A stretch of DNA of 9,951 bases from an uncultured Altererythrobacter sp. (GTDB taxonomy: Bacteria > Pseudomonadota > Alphaproteobacteria > Sphingomonadales > Sphingomonadaceae), in contig CAMPGP010000058.1 in the NCBI GenBank assembly GCA_946885545.1, forward strand, positions 1 through 9,951. Direction: 5' to 3'. This document shows positions 1 to 6,055 of this stretch, piece after piece (positions within the stretch are counted from its first letter, which is position 1; each line of letters opens with the position of its first letter). Under the pieces are notes generated by a model, which worked only from the letters and a program-made list of their open reading frames with translations, did no database searches and was not told the DNA's origin. The position numbers and the translations under genes were made by a program.

Positions 1-68
1 GCGATGAGGCCGTATTCGATGGCGGTGGCGCCCTGCTCGTCGCGGAGCAGCTTGTGCATGAACTTCAT
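1..68 (-). CDS. Flp family type IVb pilin, partial (runs off the left edge)
   Basis: Only the first 22 residues are visible. They read MKFMHKLLRDEQ followed by GATAIEYGLI, the hallmark of Flp/Fap pilins of the Tad (tight adherence) system. In this family the prepilin peptidase cuts after a Gly so that mature residues 5-6 are Glu-Tyr; here that places the cut after Gly13, with Glu18-Tyr19 at +5/+6. The ATG is preceded by an AGGAG ribosome-binding site about 6 nt upstream on the minus strand, which fixes the start. The product would be an inner-membrane prepilin assembled into surface fibres for adhesion. It lies just downstream of a second pilin gene on the same strand, so the pair looks like a duplication. 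The remainder of the gene and any Tad assembly genes lie outside the window. Confidence 0.85.
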   Translation of the reverse strand, partial: MKFMHKLLRDEQGATAIEYGLI

Positions 69-195
69 ATCTAGTCTCCTGGTTCAGTCTTCGATACCCG
101 AACTCTTTCCAGCAAGGCGGATCGAGCAATCTGCGGGATTAGAGAGGAGGAATTGAAAAAGTGCTAAAGCCCGGACCCCACCGGACAGCTTCCTC

Positions 196-375
196 TCACA
201 TCACCGCCGTCACCTTGGATTTCACGATGGCCCACATTCCGGTGTTCTCGTCGGCAACGCTTTCGAGAGCTCCGATGCAGGCAATCACGACCAGGGAAAC
301 GATCAGTCCGTATTCGATGGCGGTGCCGCCGAAGTCGCATCGACCGATACGCTTCAGCAATTTCATCATTGGCAT
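196..375 (-). CDS. Flp family type IVb pilin (59 aa)
   Basis: A short complete minus-strand gene. The product starts MPMMKLLKRIGRCDFG, then GTAIEYGLIV, then a hydrophobic run (SLVVIACIGAL), and ends near WAIVKSKVTAVM. This is the normal Flp plan: a basic leader of about 16 residues, a Gly|G-T-A-I-E-Y prepilin peptidase site (cut after Gly16, Glu21 = mature +5), one transmembrane helix and a short tail. Length is usual for the family. Three ATGs (375, 369, 366) are possible; I chose 375 because a GGGGGTG ribosome-binding site sits about 7 nt upstream of it. It is upstream of the pilin gene at the left edge, with 127 nt between them. Two cysteines (Cys13 in the leader, Cys31 in the helix) are somewhat uncommon. 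It diverges from mutT. Confidence 0.8.
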   Translation of the reverse strand: MPMMKLLKRIGRCDFGGTAIEYGLIVSLVVIACIGALESVADENTGMWAIVKSKVTAVM

Positions 376-455
376 TGGGACACCCCCGGAAACGGCCCTG
401 ATGGACAGTTCTTGCGCCGCCAGTTGTTAAGAAAGGGTTGCCTCGGGTCTTCGAC

Positions 456-887
456 ATGCAAAGAATTCCGACATGGATCGCGGTCGTCGCGGCTGCGCTG
501 GAGCGGGGGGACGGGCGTTGGCTCATGCATCGCAGACCGCCGGAGAAGCATCACGGCGGGTTGTGGGAATTCCCCGGCGGCAAGGTTGAGCCGGATGAAA
601 TGCCTGATTTCGCACTGAAAAGAGAGATAGGCGAGGAGTTGGGCATCGAAATGGATTTGGCTCTGGCGACACCTTCCGGCTTCGCCCATTCACCTGCCGA
701 ACCCGGCGCAAGCGCGATCGTCATCCTTCTTTACAGGTGCACCGGCTGGAGCGGCGAGCCACAAGCGCTAGAGGGCGGAGAGATCGGTTGGTTCGCGCCC
801 GGCGAAATTGCCGGCCTCGCCATGCCGCCGCTCGATGTCGCGCTTGCCTCGCGGCTTTTCCCCGATACGTCGTTTCGGGCAGGATAG
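456..887 (+). CDS. mutT: MutT-type Nudix hydrolase, (deoxy)nucleoside triphosphate pyrophosphohydrolase
   Basis: A 143-aa Nudix protein. The Nudix box is perfect: Gly42-x5-Glu48-x7-Arg56-Glu57-Ile58-x-Glu60-Glu61-x-Gly63-Ile64, preceded by the MutT-like segment HHGGLWEFPGGK. The glutamates bind the Mg2+ that drives hydrolysis of 8-oxo-dGTP to 8-oxo-dGMP, which cleans the nucleotide pool and prevents A:T to C:G transversions. Length and N-terminal layout (PTWIAVVAAAL, then WLMHRRP) match short MutT proteins without a C-terminal glycosylase domain. A TTG start at 438 would add six residues, but its AAAGGG motif abuts the codon, so I prefer ATG 456; neither has an ideal ribosome-binding site. 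It stands alone between the divergent pilin gene and a tRNA gene. Activity on other oxidised or non-canonical nucleotides cannot be excluded. Confidence 0.88.
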   Translation: MQRIPTWIAVVAAALERGDGRWLMHRRPPEKHHGGLWEFPGGKVEPDEMPDFALKREIGEELGIEMDLALATPSGFAHSPAEPGASAIVILLYRCTGWSGEPQALEGGEIGWFAPGEIAGLAMPPLDVALASRLFPDTSFRAG

Positions 888-891
888 GGGA

Positions 892-920
892 TTGCCAAGC
901 GGGAATGCCGCACCTATGTG
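892..920 (+). promoter_or_regulatory. Candidate sigma70-type promoter of tRNA-Arg
   Basis: TTGCCA (892-897) and TATGTG (915-920) are separated by exactly 17 nt. Transcription would begin near 927, about 7 nt before the mature tRNA. It starts 5 nt after the mutT stop codon, so the tRNA probably has its own promoter. This is pattern matching only. Confidence 0.5.
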
Positions 921-933
921 GCGCCCTCCAAGC

Positions 934-1010
934 GCGCCCGTAGCTCAGCTGGATAGAGCACCAGACTACGAATCTGGGGGTCGGAGGTTCGAATCCTTCC
1001 GGGCGCGCCA
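934..1010 (+). tRNA. tRNA-Arg (anticodon ACG)
   Basis: A full 77-nt cloverleaf. The acceptor stem GCGCCCG pairs with CGGGCGC and is followed by discriminator G and an encoded CCA (1008-1010). The D arm is GCTC...GAGC. The anticodon stem CCAGA/TCTGG encloses the loop CTACGAA, giving anticodon ACG. The T arm GGAGG/CCTTC (one G-T pair) encloses TTCGAAT. The anticodon A34 is expected to be deaminated to inosine so the tRNA reads CGU, CGC and CGA arginine codons. Antisense reading frames across it give the familiar spurious peptides seen over tRNA genes and should not be annotated. Confidence 0.97.
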
Positions 1011-1013
1011 AAT

Positions 1014-1049
1014 ACTCGAGGCCGTCTCCGCAAGGGGGCGGCCTCGAGT
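1014..1049 (+). terminator. Strong hairpin behind tRNA-Arg, probable terminator or 3' processing element
   Basis: ACTCGAGGCCG is followed by TCTCC, the loop GCAA, then GGGGG and CGGCCTCGAGT. The arms give a 16-bp uninterrupted stem (two T-G wobbles) closed by a GNRA tetraloop. It begins 4 nt after the tRNA CCA. Only a weak T run (GCTTTC) follows, so classical intrinsic termination is likely but not certain. Confidence 0.7.
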
Positions 1050-1135
1050 GCTTTCGGGCGCCGATGACGCTCCGAACGCCGTCGCGGAGCAAATGATGCT
1101 TGCCTGTGGCGCCCGGGCATGGAAAAATCCCTTCG

Positions 1136-1447
1136 ATGGGGTCGGACGATCACGAGATCAGGCGCGAGGAGCGCCACGGCGTAGCCGTCGAGGGACGCTA
1201 CCGCACCGGTAGCGGCGTGCCGAAGGACGTCAGCGTGCTCGACATCTCGGAAGGCGGCTGCCGTTTCTTCGACAAATTCGGGCGGCTCATCCCCGGCGCG
1301 CGCATCACCGTCCGCATCGGCGCGATCGGCCCGATCGAGGCGACGGTTCGCTGGTGCGAGGATCAGGTCGTCGGTGTCGAGTTCGACAATCCGATCTACG
1401 GCCCGGTTTTGGAACACATCCGCCGCCAGCTCGGCCATGAAACCTAG
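1136..1447 (+). CDS. Single-domain PilZ protein, predicted c-di-GMP binder
   Basis: A 103-aa protein that is almost entirely one PilZ domain. The two c-di-GMP-binding motifs are present: RxxxR (Arg9-R-E-E-Arg13) and DxSxxG (Asp36-I-Ser38-E-G-Gly41), the latter followed by the hydrophobic strand CRFF. Later strands include ARITVRIGAIGPIEATVRWC and VGVEF, typical of the beta-barrel. Such stand-alone PilZ proteins bind cyclic di-GMP in the cytoplasm and regulate motility, pili or polysaccharide through a partner, which cannot be told from here. ATG 1136 was chosen over the upstream TTG 1100 because GGAAAA lies about 9 nt upstream and the PilZ motif then starts at the usual distance. It ends 3 nt before the stop of the convergent metallopeptidase gene. 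Confidence 0.85.
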   Translation: MGSDDHEIRREERHGVAVEGRYRTGSGVPKDVSVLDISEGGCRFFDKFGRLIPGARITVRIGAIGPIEATVRWCEDQVVGVEFDNPIYGPVLEHIRRQLGHET

Positions 1448-1450
1448 CCG

Positions 1451-1852
1451 CTAGTCGACCTGGTCTTCGAGCCAGTGCATCTCCTCGTCGGAGAAGCCGA
1501 AGTGGTGACCCGCCTCGTGAATGACCACGTGGCGAACCAGATCGCCGAAATCGACCCCGGTCTCACGCCATTCGCGCACCAGCGGCTGGCGGAACAGGCT
1601 GATCACCGGCGGCAGATCGCCCGAATCCCAGCTCGATTGTTCGTCAAGCGGTCGTCCTTCGTAGAGCCCGGTGAGATCCCATTTGCTGCGGATGTCGACC
1701 GAATTGAGCTGTTCGCGCGTAGCGAATTCCTCGATCCGCACCGCCACCGTGCGCAGGGGCGCGCGAAATTCATCCGGCAGATTCTCGACCACTTCGCGCG
1801 CCATGCGCTCCATGTCTTCGGCGGTCGGTGGCGCTTTGCGATACAGGTCCAT
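1451..1852 (-). CDS. Small zincin-like metallopeptidase family protein
   Basis: A 133-aa minus-strand protein whose C-terminus carries HEAGHHFGFSD: the zinc motif HExxH is His112-Glu113-x-x-His116, and Asp122 is the probable third ligand. This arrangement and length match the Zincin_1 family (Pfam PF06262), small single-domain proteins with a minimal metallopeptidase fold. The body (EEFATREQLNSV, then LTGLYEGRPLDEQS) also fits the family as I know it. The physiological substrate is unknown, and proteolysis is inferred from the fold. The frame stays open upstream to 2086 but runs into the antisense strand of the hemerythrin gene, so ATG 1852 is preferred; no clear ribosome-binding site precedes it, making the start uncertain. 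It is divergent from the hemerythrin gene. Confidence 0.8.
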   Translation of the reverse strand: MDLYRKAPPTAEDMERMAREVVENLPDEFRAPLRTVAVRIEEFATREQLNSVDIRSKWDLTGLYEGRPLDEQSSWDSGDLPPVISLFRQPLVREWRETGVDFGDLVRHVVIHEAGHHFGFSDEEMHWLEDQVD

Positions 1853-1905
1853 GCGCACGAATATGGGGCCGAATGCGCGTGCCGTCACCCCCGGCCGCCG
1901 CGCAT

Positions 1906-1930
1906 GGAACAATGCCGCTGCTCGCCCATT
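1906..1930 (+). promoter_or_regulatory. Possible EcfG-type (general stress response) promoter before hemerythrin
   Basis: GGAAC (1906-1910) and CATT (1927-1930) are separated by 16 nt. The alphaproteobacterial EcfG consensus is GGAAC-N16/17-CGTT, so the -35 is exact and the -10 matches at three of four positions. It would start transcription about 30 nt before the hemerythrin ATG. A short two-box match can arise by chance in DNA of this composition. Confidence 0.35.
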
Positions 1931-1967
1931 TTCCTCGCGAACCGACACATCCAGGGGATTTTGACAC

Positions 1968-2459
1968 ATGGCCGCTGCCGAAGCGATTTTCGCCCGCCTC
2001 AAAGACGACCACGACCGGCATCGCGCGCTGCTCGACCGCATCCTCGAGACCCACGGCGAGAGCAACGAGCGCGAGAAGCTGTTCACCGAGCTTACGCTCG
2101 AACTGAAGGGACATGCAGCGGCGGAGGAGCAGGCGCTCTATTCGACGATGATGCGCAAACCCGAGACCACCGACGAGACCCGCCACTCGGTTGCCGAGCA
2201 TCACGAGATCGAGGAAATGCTCAACGATCTCGCCGCGACCGACATGGCATCGGGCGGTTGGCTGACCAAGTTCAAGACCTTCGACCACGAGTACCGCCAC
2301 CACATCGACGAGGAAGAAGAGGAGCACTTCCCCGACTTCTCGAAATACCTCACAAAGGCGGACGAGGAGCACATGGAATCAGTCTTCGAACGCCGCAAAC
2401 GCGCGGAAAAGGCCGATGCCGAGGTGACCCCGGAGAAGAAGGAAGACGCCAAGGAATAG
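1968..2459 (+). CDS. Hemerythrin HHE domain protein
   Basis: A 163-aa, highly charged, all-helical protein. The hemerythrin iron-ligand pattern is visible: DDHDRHR (His15, His18), GHAAAEE (His49, Glu53), AEHHEIEE (His78/His79) and HEYRHHIDEEEEEHF (His107, His111/His112, Glu116). Such domains hold a non-haem di-iron centre in a four-helix bundle that binds O2, NO or peroxide. Residues after about 145 are a Lys/Glu-rich tail. An AGGGGA ribosome-binding site lies 9 nt before the ATG. The PLD-like gene begins 16 nt downstream, so they are probably co-transcribed. Its role in oxygen, peroxide or nitrosative stress is inference from the family; the ligand cannot be told from sequence. Confidence 0.88.
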   Translation: MAAAEAIFARLKDDHDRHRALLDRILETHGESNEREKLFTELTLELKGHAAAEEQALYSTMMRKPETTDETRHSVAEHHEIEEMLNDLAATDMASGGWLTKFKTFDHEYRHHIDEEEEEHFPDFSKYLTKADEEHMESVFERRKRAEKADAEVTPEKKEDAKE

Positions 2460-2475
2460 CGGAAGGCGGGACGGG

Positions 2476-4014
2476 GTGAGCAGCAAGGAACCGGGCGCGA
2501 GCGAGCCGGAATTCGACGACGAATCGGAAGAGCCGGGCGTCTGGCGCTTCGCCCGCGTCGACCGCGCGAGCGTGATCGTCGATGCGGCGGACTACTTCGC
2601 CCTCATGCAGCAGGCGATGCTCAAGGCACGACATCGCATCATGCTGGTCGGATGGGACTTCGACACCCGCATCCATCTGGCCCTGGGGCGCCGCTGGTTC
2701 TCGCGCGTTCTGCGCCGCGAGTATCCGCGGCGGCTCGGCAGCTTCCTGATGTGGCTCGCGCGGCACCGCAAGGGGCTGGAGATCCGCGTCCTCAAGTGGA
2801 GCCTGGGCGTCTTCCAGTTCGCCACCCGCGGATACATGCTCGTCGATATCGCGCGCATGGCCTCGCACAAGCGCATCACCTTCAAGTTCGATACCCACCA
2901 CCCGGTCGGCTGCTCGCATCACCAGAAGATCGCGGTGCTCGACGACAAGCTTGCGGTCTGCGGCGGGATCGACATGACGCAGGACCGGTGGGACACGCGC
3001 GACCATGCGGAGCACGATCGCCGTCGCCGCCGCCCGCGCGGGCGGCGCTACGGTCCGTGGCACGATGCGACGATGATGATGGAGGGCGAAGCCGCTCGCG
3101 TGCTGGGCATCTTTAGCCGCGAACGGTGGGAGCGGGCCGGGGGCGAGGACCTTCACCAGGTCGAAATTCCCGACGAGAGCCTGTGGCCAGATGATCTGCC
3201 GGTGCAGTTCGAGAACGTCGAAATCGGCATCGCCCGCACCCGCGCGAAGTACGACGGATTGTCGCAGGTGAACGAGATCGAGCGGTTGTTGCTCGACCAG
3301 ATCGCGCAGGCGAAGAAGTTCATATATTCGGAGAACCAGTACTTCACCTCGCGCAAGATCGCCGAAGCGATCGGCAAGCGCCTGAAGGAAGACGACCCGC
3401 CCGAAATCGTCATGGTCCAGCCCATCACCGCCGAAGGGTGGCTCGAGCAGCAGGCGATGGACCACGCGCGCGCCGGGCTGCTCCACGGCCTCGCGGAGAT
3501 CGACCACAAGAAGCGGTTCAAGGTCTATGTTCCGCACACCGGCGAGACGCCGATCTATGTGCATGCCAAGCTGACGATCTTCGACGACCGCATCCTGCGC
3601 ATCGGCTCGGCCAACTTCAACAACCGCTCGATGGGTCTCGATTCCGAGTGCGACGTGGTCATCGACTGCGATCGCCCCGGCAACGGCCACGCCTGCGACG
3701 CCATCGCCGCGCTGCGCCACTCGCTGCTCGCCGAACATTGCGGGCTGGAGGAAAGCGAGGTCGCGCGCCTGCTCGAAGGCGATGGCTCTATGCACCACCT
3801 CATCGCGGGACACGGTCAGGGCGAGGGGCGATCGCTCAAGCCCTACGATGTGCCCGAGCTCGGCGAGATCGAGGAAAAGCTCGCCGATTCCACTCTGCTC
3901 GATCCCGAGCGTCCCGACGACATGTTCGAGCCGTTTGCCAAGGGCGGACTTTTCCGCAAGGGGAGCATGCTCGGTCGCGCCTATGGCCGGGCCAAGAAGA
4001 GGATCGGCAGATGA
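2476..4014 (+). CDS. Phospholipase D-like protein with two HKD motifs
   Basis: A 512-aa protein with two complete HKD catalytic motifs: His149-x-Lys151-x4-Asp156 (HQKIAVLD, followed by GGID) and His363-x-Lys365-x4-Asp370 (HAKLTIFD, followed by GSANFNNRSMG). The two halves form one active site with a phosphohistidine intermediate. The segments around PWHD and ENQYF, and the lack of any signal peptide or membrane helix, resemble cytosolic phospholipase D more than membrane-bound bacterial cardiolipin synthases. Substrate, hydrolysis versus transphosphatidylation, and partner are unknown. GTG at 2476 is the start, with GGAAGG 9 nt upstream. Residues about 181-191 are an Arg/Pro-rich loop (DRRRRRPRGRR) encoded by a GC palindrome. 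Its stop overlaps the folE start in ATGA, so translation is probably coupled. Confidence 0.88.
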   Translation: MSSKEPGASEPEFDDESEEPGVWRFARVDRASVIVDAADYFALMQQAMLKARHRIMLVGWDFDTRIHLALGRRWFSRVLRREYPRRLGSFLMWLARHRKGLEIRVLKWSLGVFQFATRGYMLVDIARMASHKRITFKFDTHHPVGCSHHQKIAVLDDKLAVCGGIDMTQDRWDTRDHAEHDRRRRRPRGRRYGPWHDATMMMEGEAARVLGIFSRERWERAGGEDLHQVEIPDESLWPDDLPVQFENVEIGIARTRAKYDGLSQVNEIERLLLDQIAQAKKFIYSENQYFTSRKIAEAIGKRLKEDDPPEIVMVQPITAEGWLEQQAMDHARAGLLHGLAEIDHKKRFKVYVPHTGETPIYVHAKLTIFDDRILRIGSANFNNRSMGLDSECDVVIDCDRPGNGHACDAIAALRHSLLAEHCGLEESEVARLLEGDGSMHHLIAGHGQGEGRSLKPYDVPELGEIEEKLADSTLLDPERPDDMFEPFAKGGLFRKGSMLGRAYGRAKKRIGR

Positions 4015-4619
4015 GCAGCCTGGTGGGGCCGGACGAAGACGATGCGCGGGGGAAACTGCCGGTGCCCGAGGACGTGCAGGACGCGATCCGCACGCTGATC
4101 CGCTGGACGGGCGACGACCCGGACCGCGAAGGCCTGCTCGACACGCCAAAGCGCGTCGCCCGCGCGTGGAAGGAATACTGCCTCGGCTATGGCGAGGATC
4201 CCTCGATCCACCTCAGCCGCGTGTTCGAGGAAGTCGGCGGCTACAACGAGATCGTCCTGCTCAAGGACATTCCCTTCCAGAGCCACTGCGAACACCACAT
4301 GGCGCCGATCATCGGCAAGGCGGCGATCGCCTACCTGCCGACCGACCGCGTGGTCGGCATCTCCAAGCTCGCGCGCGTGCTCCACGGCTTCGCCCGCCGG
4401 CTGCAGGTGCAGGAACGCCTGACCGCCGAAGTCGCCGACTGCATCTGGGAGCATTTGCAGCCTCAGGGCGTCGCGGTGGTGATCGAAGCAAGCCACAGTT
4501 GCATGACCGCCCGCGGCGTGCGCACCCCCGGTGTCGCCATGACCACCAGCCGCATGATGGGCACCTTCCTCGACGACCCCCGCAGCCGCGAGGAAGTGCT
4601 CAAACTGATGGGGTATTGA
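4011..4619 (+). CDS. folE: GTP cyclohydrolase I
   Basis: A 202-aa FolE type I enzyme that converts GTP to 7,8-dihydroneopterin triphosphate, the first step to tetrahydrofolate. Zinc ligands Cys93 and His96 (in SHCEHHMAPI) and Cys164 (in SHSCMTARGV) are present, with the same 71-residue Cys-Cys spacing as the E. coli enzyme. Other family signatures are TPKRVARAW near residue 45, GISKLARV at 116-123, and a C-terminal RSREEVLKLM. It is a homodecameric cytosolic enzyme in known cases. Length is normal, with a short N-terminal extension. The start overlaps the PLD stop by 4 nt (ATGA) and is served by AGAGGA 7 nt upstream, so it is the third gene of the hemerythrin-PLD-folE operon. No functional tie between folate synthesis and the two upstream genes is known to me. 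Confidence 0.96.
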   Translation: MSSLVGPDEDDARGKLPVPEDVQDAIRTLIRWTGDDPDREGLLDTPKRVARAWKEYCLGYGEDPSIHLSRVFEEVGGYNEIVLLKDIPFQSHCEHHMAPIIGKAAIAYLPTDRVVGISKLARVLHGFARRLQVQERLTAEVADCIWEHLQPQGVAVVIEASHSCMTARGVRTPGVAMTTSRMMGTFLDDPRSREEVLKLMGY

Positions 4620-4654
4620 GGGACGCGAGGTTCGACAAACGCCTCGGGCCCGTT

Positions 4655-5890
4655 TCAGTCGCCCGATGCGGAGGGGCTCGGCTCGGCGTGCGGCACATCG
4701 ACAGCGCGCAGCTTGTAGCGTCCCGGAGGGAGCATCAGCGCGATGTCGTCGCCGGGGCGTATCGCAACCCGGTCTATCGGAACGGCCGACGTTGGCTCCT
4801 CGGCCGGGCGCGCCTCCACTATGCGCCAGCCGCTTGTCGGGCGCAGCGACTGCGGAATGTCGACCGGCCTGTCCCCCGCTTCCATTCGCCATTCCGGCCG
4901 CCCGCGAACGAACGTCGCTTCGGGGTGGTCGACGACCAGATCGAACGTTCCCGGCGGCACGCTGGACGGCAATTTCGCCAGTCGAACCATGTCGCTGCCA
5001 CCGCGACAGGTGGTCTGCGAGATGGTCAGCGGGTCGATCCCGGTTTTCTCCTTCAGCCTTGTCGCCATCCACCGCGCTCCATCGGCGTGAGGCACTTCGG
5101 TCGCATGCGAGTAGCCGACGTGGATCAGCAGCTTCGCATCGGGGTGTTCGCGCAGGAAAGCGACGATATTGTTCGCCTGCCCTTCTTCGCGCACGGCAAT
5201 CCGCATCTCCCACGACGCGTCTTCCGGCAATCTTTCCTCGTCGATGTGCTCGTATGGCAGGAAGCGATAGCCGAGCGTCTTGGCGCGCCGACCCAGCCTG
5301 CCGAATGCGGCCTCTGACAGATAGTATCCGTCCTCGTCTTCCAGGAACGCCTGCTCCGGTCGCGTCATCGTGCTGGGCAGGAATTGCTCCAGCGTGCCGG
5401 GCAGGGTGTTGTTCAGCGCCTCGATCGCCAGCGTATCGTATCCCAGCGGGCGTAGCCGGTTTGCGATCCTGGCGGTGAAGCCACGATGGCGCGTCCGCTC
5501 GTGACTCTCGTTGACGATCACGATTGAAGTGCGCGCGGCTAGCCGCGCGATTTCGTCCAGCGGATCACCGTCGACAGCCGAGGGTTCGCAAGCGGTCGCA
5601 TGGTAGTCGTCGCTCGTGGTGGCGATCAGGTCCTCTCGTCCGAACAAGCTCAGCGTCTGGCGGGCCCGTGGATCGGCAAGGGGAGTTTTTGGATCGACTT
5701 CCGCGAGCTTCTGAGCTTTGTATTCGAGCATCGTCGTCAAGTCGTTGATAGAAACGATTTCAAATGGTTCGTAAAATATCGGGCTAACGGCGGCCCCGTC
5801 GTCTCGCGATGTCGCACATCCGTCGAGTAAAGCTATGGAAGCGAATACCAAAGCTATCGGCAATTCGCGCGGTGATCTGATCGAGCGCAT
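4655..5890 (-). CDS. Predicted lipoprotein with a TIKI/ChaN/erythromycin-esterase-like fold
   Basis: A 411-aa minus-strand protein with a lipoprotein signal peptide: basic start MRSIRSPR, a hydrophobic stretch, and lipobox LLDGC with Cys25 as the lipidated residue. The mature body has paired histidine motifs of the TIKI superfamily (ChaN, EreA-like esterases, TIKI peptidases): VIVNESHERTRHRG (Glu128, His130) early, AIEALN at 155-160, and LLIHVGYSHATEVP (His257, His262) late, equivalent to GExH and VGxxH. Residues after about 300 form a beta-rich extension ending in a Ser/Pro-rich tail. It would be anchored in the outer membrane facing the periplasm. Enzymatic activity, metal and substrate are unknown; ChaN-like haem binding and hydrolase activity are both open. 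It converges on folE with 35 nt between, and diverges from arsR. Its 5' part and upstream region look less GC-rich than the neighbours, which may indicate acquisition. Confidence 0.6.
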   Translation of the reverse strand: MRSIRSPRELPIALVFASIALLDGCATSRDDGAAVSPIFYEPFEIVSINDLTTMLEYKAQKLAEVDPKTPLADPRARQTLSLFGREDLIATTSDDYHATACEPSAVDGDPLDEIARLAARTSIVIVNESHERTRHRGFTARIANRLRPLGYDTLAIEALNNTLPGTLEQFLPSTMTRPEQAFLEDEDGYYLSEAAFGRLGRRAKTLGYRFLPYEHIDEERLPEDASWEMRIAVREEGQANNIVAFLREHPDAKLLIHVGYSHATEVPHADGARWMATRLKEKTGIDPLTISQTTCRGGSDMVRLAKLPSSVPPGTFDLVVDHPEATFVRGRPEWRMEAGDRPVDIPQSLRPTSGWRIVEARPAEEPTSAVPIDRVAIRPGDDIALMLPPGRYKLRAVDVPHAEPSPSASGD

Positions 5891-5999
5891 GATTTACGTT
5901 ACCAAGTCATCCAATCGATTTCCAGAGCGGCTGGTCGACCCATCTTCTCCGCGTTCCGCTTCCGTCGGTCTTCGGCGCGAAGGTTCGGCCGATGCCCGC

Positions 6000-6028
6000 T
6001 TGACGACATCGATGCTATCCAATATTTC
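6000..6028 (+). promoter_or_regulatory. Candidate arsR operon promoter
   Basis: TTGACG (6000-6005) and TATTTC (6023-6028) lie 17 nt apart, a good -35 and a moderate -10. Transcription would start near 6035, about 20 nt before the arsR start codon. The -10 box is inside the inverted repeat proposed as the ArsR operator, which is the expected geometry for autorepression. Confidence 0.55.
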
Positions 6029-6045
6029 GATAACTATAGAATCAT
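6023..6045 (+). promoter_or_regulatory. Candidate ArsR operator (imperfect inverted repeat)
   Basis: TTCGATA (6026-6032), a 2-nt spacer AC, and TATAGAA (6035-6041) pair at 6 of 7 positions; flanking AT/AT pairs extend the dyad to 6023-6045. AT-rich imperfect dyads overlapping the -10 box and start site are usual for ArsR/SmtB repressors. Binding is inferred from position and symmetry. Confidence 0.5.
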
Positions 6046-6055
6046 AGGAATGAAA

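Noticed and set aside
157..195. Weak hairpin CCGG-TGGGGT-CCGG followed on the minus strand by a T run, as a terminator of the 59-aa pilin gene
   Set aside because: Only a 4-bp core stem with a bulge above it, too weak to call.
418..432. TTAAC (minus strand, 429-425) as a CtrA site before the pilin gene
   Set aside because: A CtrA site needs TTAA-N7-TTAA(C); the partner half here matches only two of four bases.
721..1438. Minus-strand open frames reading across tRNA-Arg, with peptides such as PEGFEPPTPRFVVW and GRIRTSDPQIRSLV
   Set aside because: These are the well-known spurious translations of tRNA antisense strands. They have no ribosome-binding site and overlap mutT, the tRNA and the PilZ gene.
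2350..4149. A 599-residue open frame antisense to PLD and folE
   Set aside because: In GC-rich DNA the antisense frames of real genes stay open. The sense frames carry complete HKD and FolE motifs, while the antisense product has none.
3438..4619. Reading frame extending folE upstream by nearly 200 residues through the PLD gene
   Set aside because: The upstream part is an Arg/Ala/Pro-rich shadow of PLD. The folE start at 4011 has a good ribosome-binding site and the ATGA overlap.
4626..4646. CGAGG...CCTCG hairpin between folE and the lipoprotein gene
   Set aside because: Only 5 bp with an 11-nt loop and no clear T run.
5933..5957. GGAAC on the minus strand before the lipoprotein gene as an EcfG promoter
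   Set aside because: At spacers of 16 and 17 the second box reads GACC or ACCA, not CGTT.
5835..6047. A 70-residue plus-strand frame before arsR
   Set aside because: It overlaps the lipoprotein 5' end and the arsR promoter, shows no recognisable domain, and no ribosome-binding site was seen.
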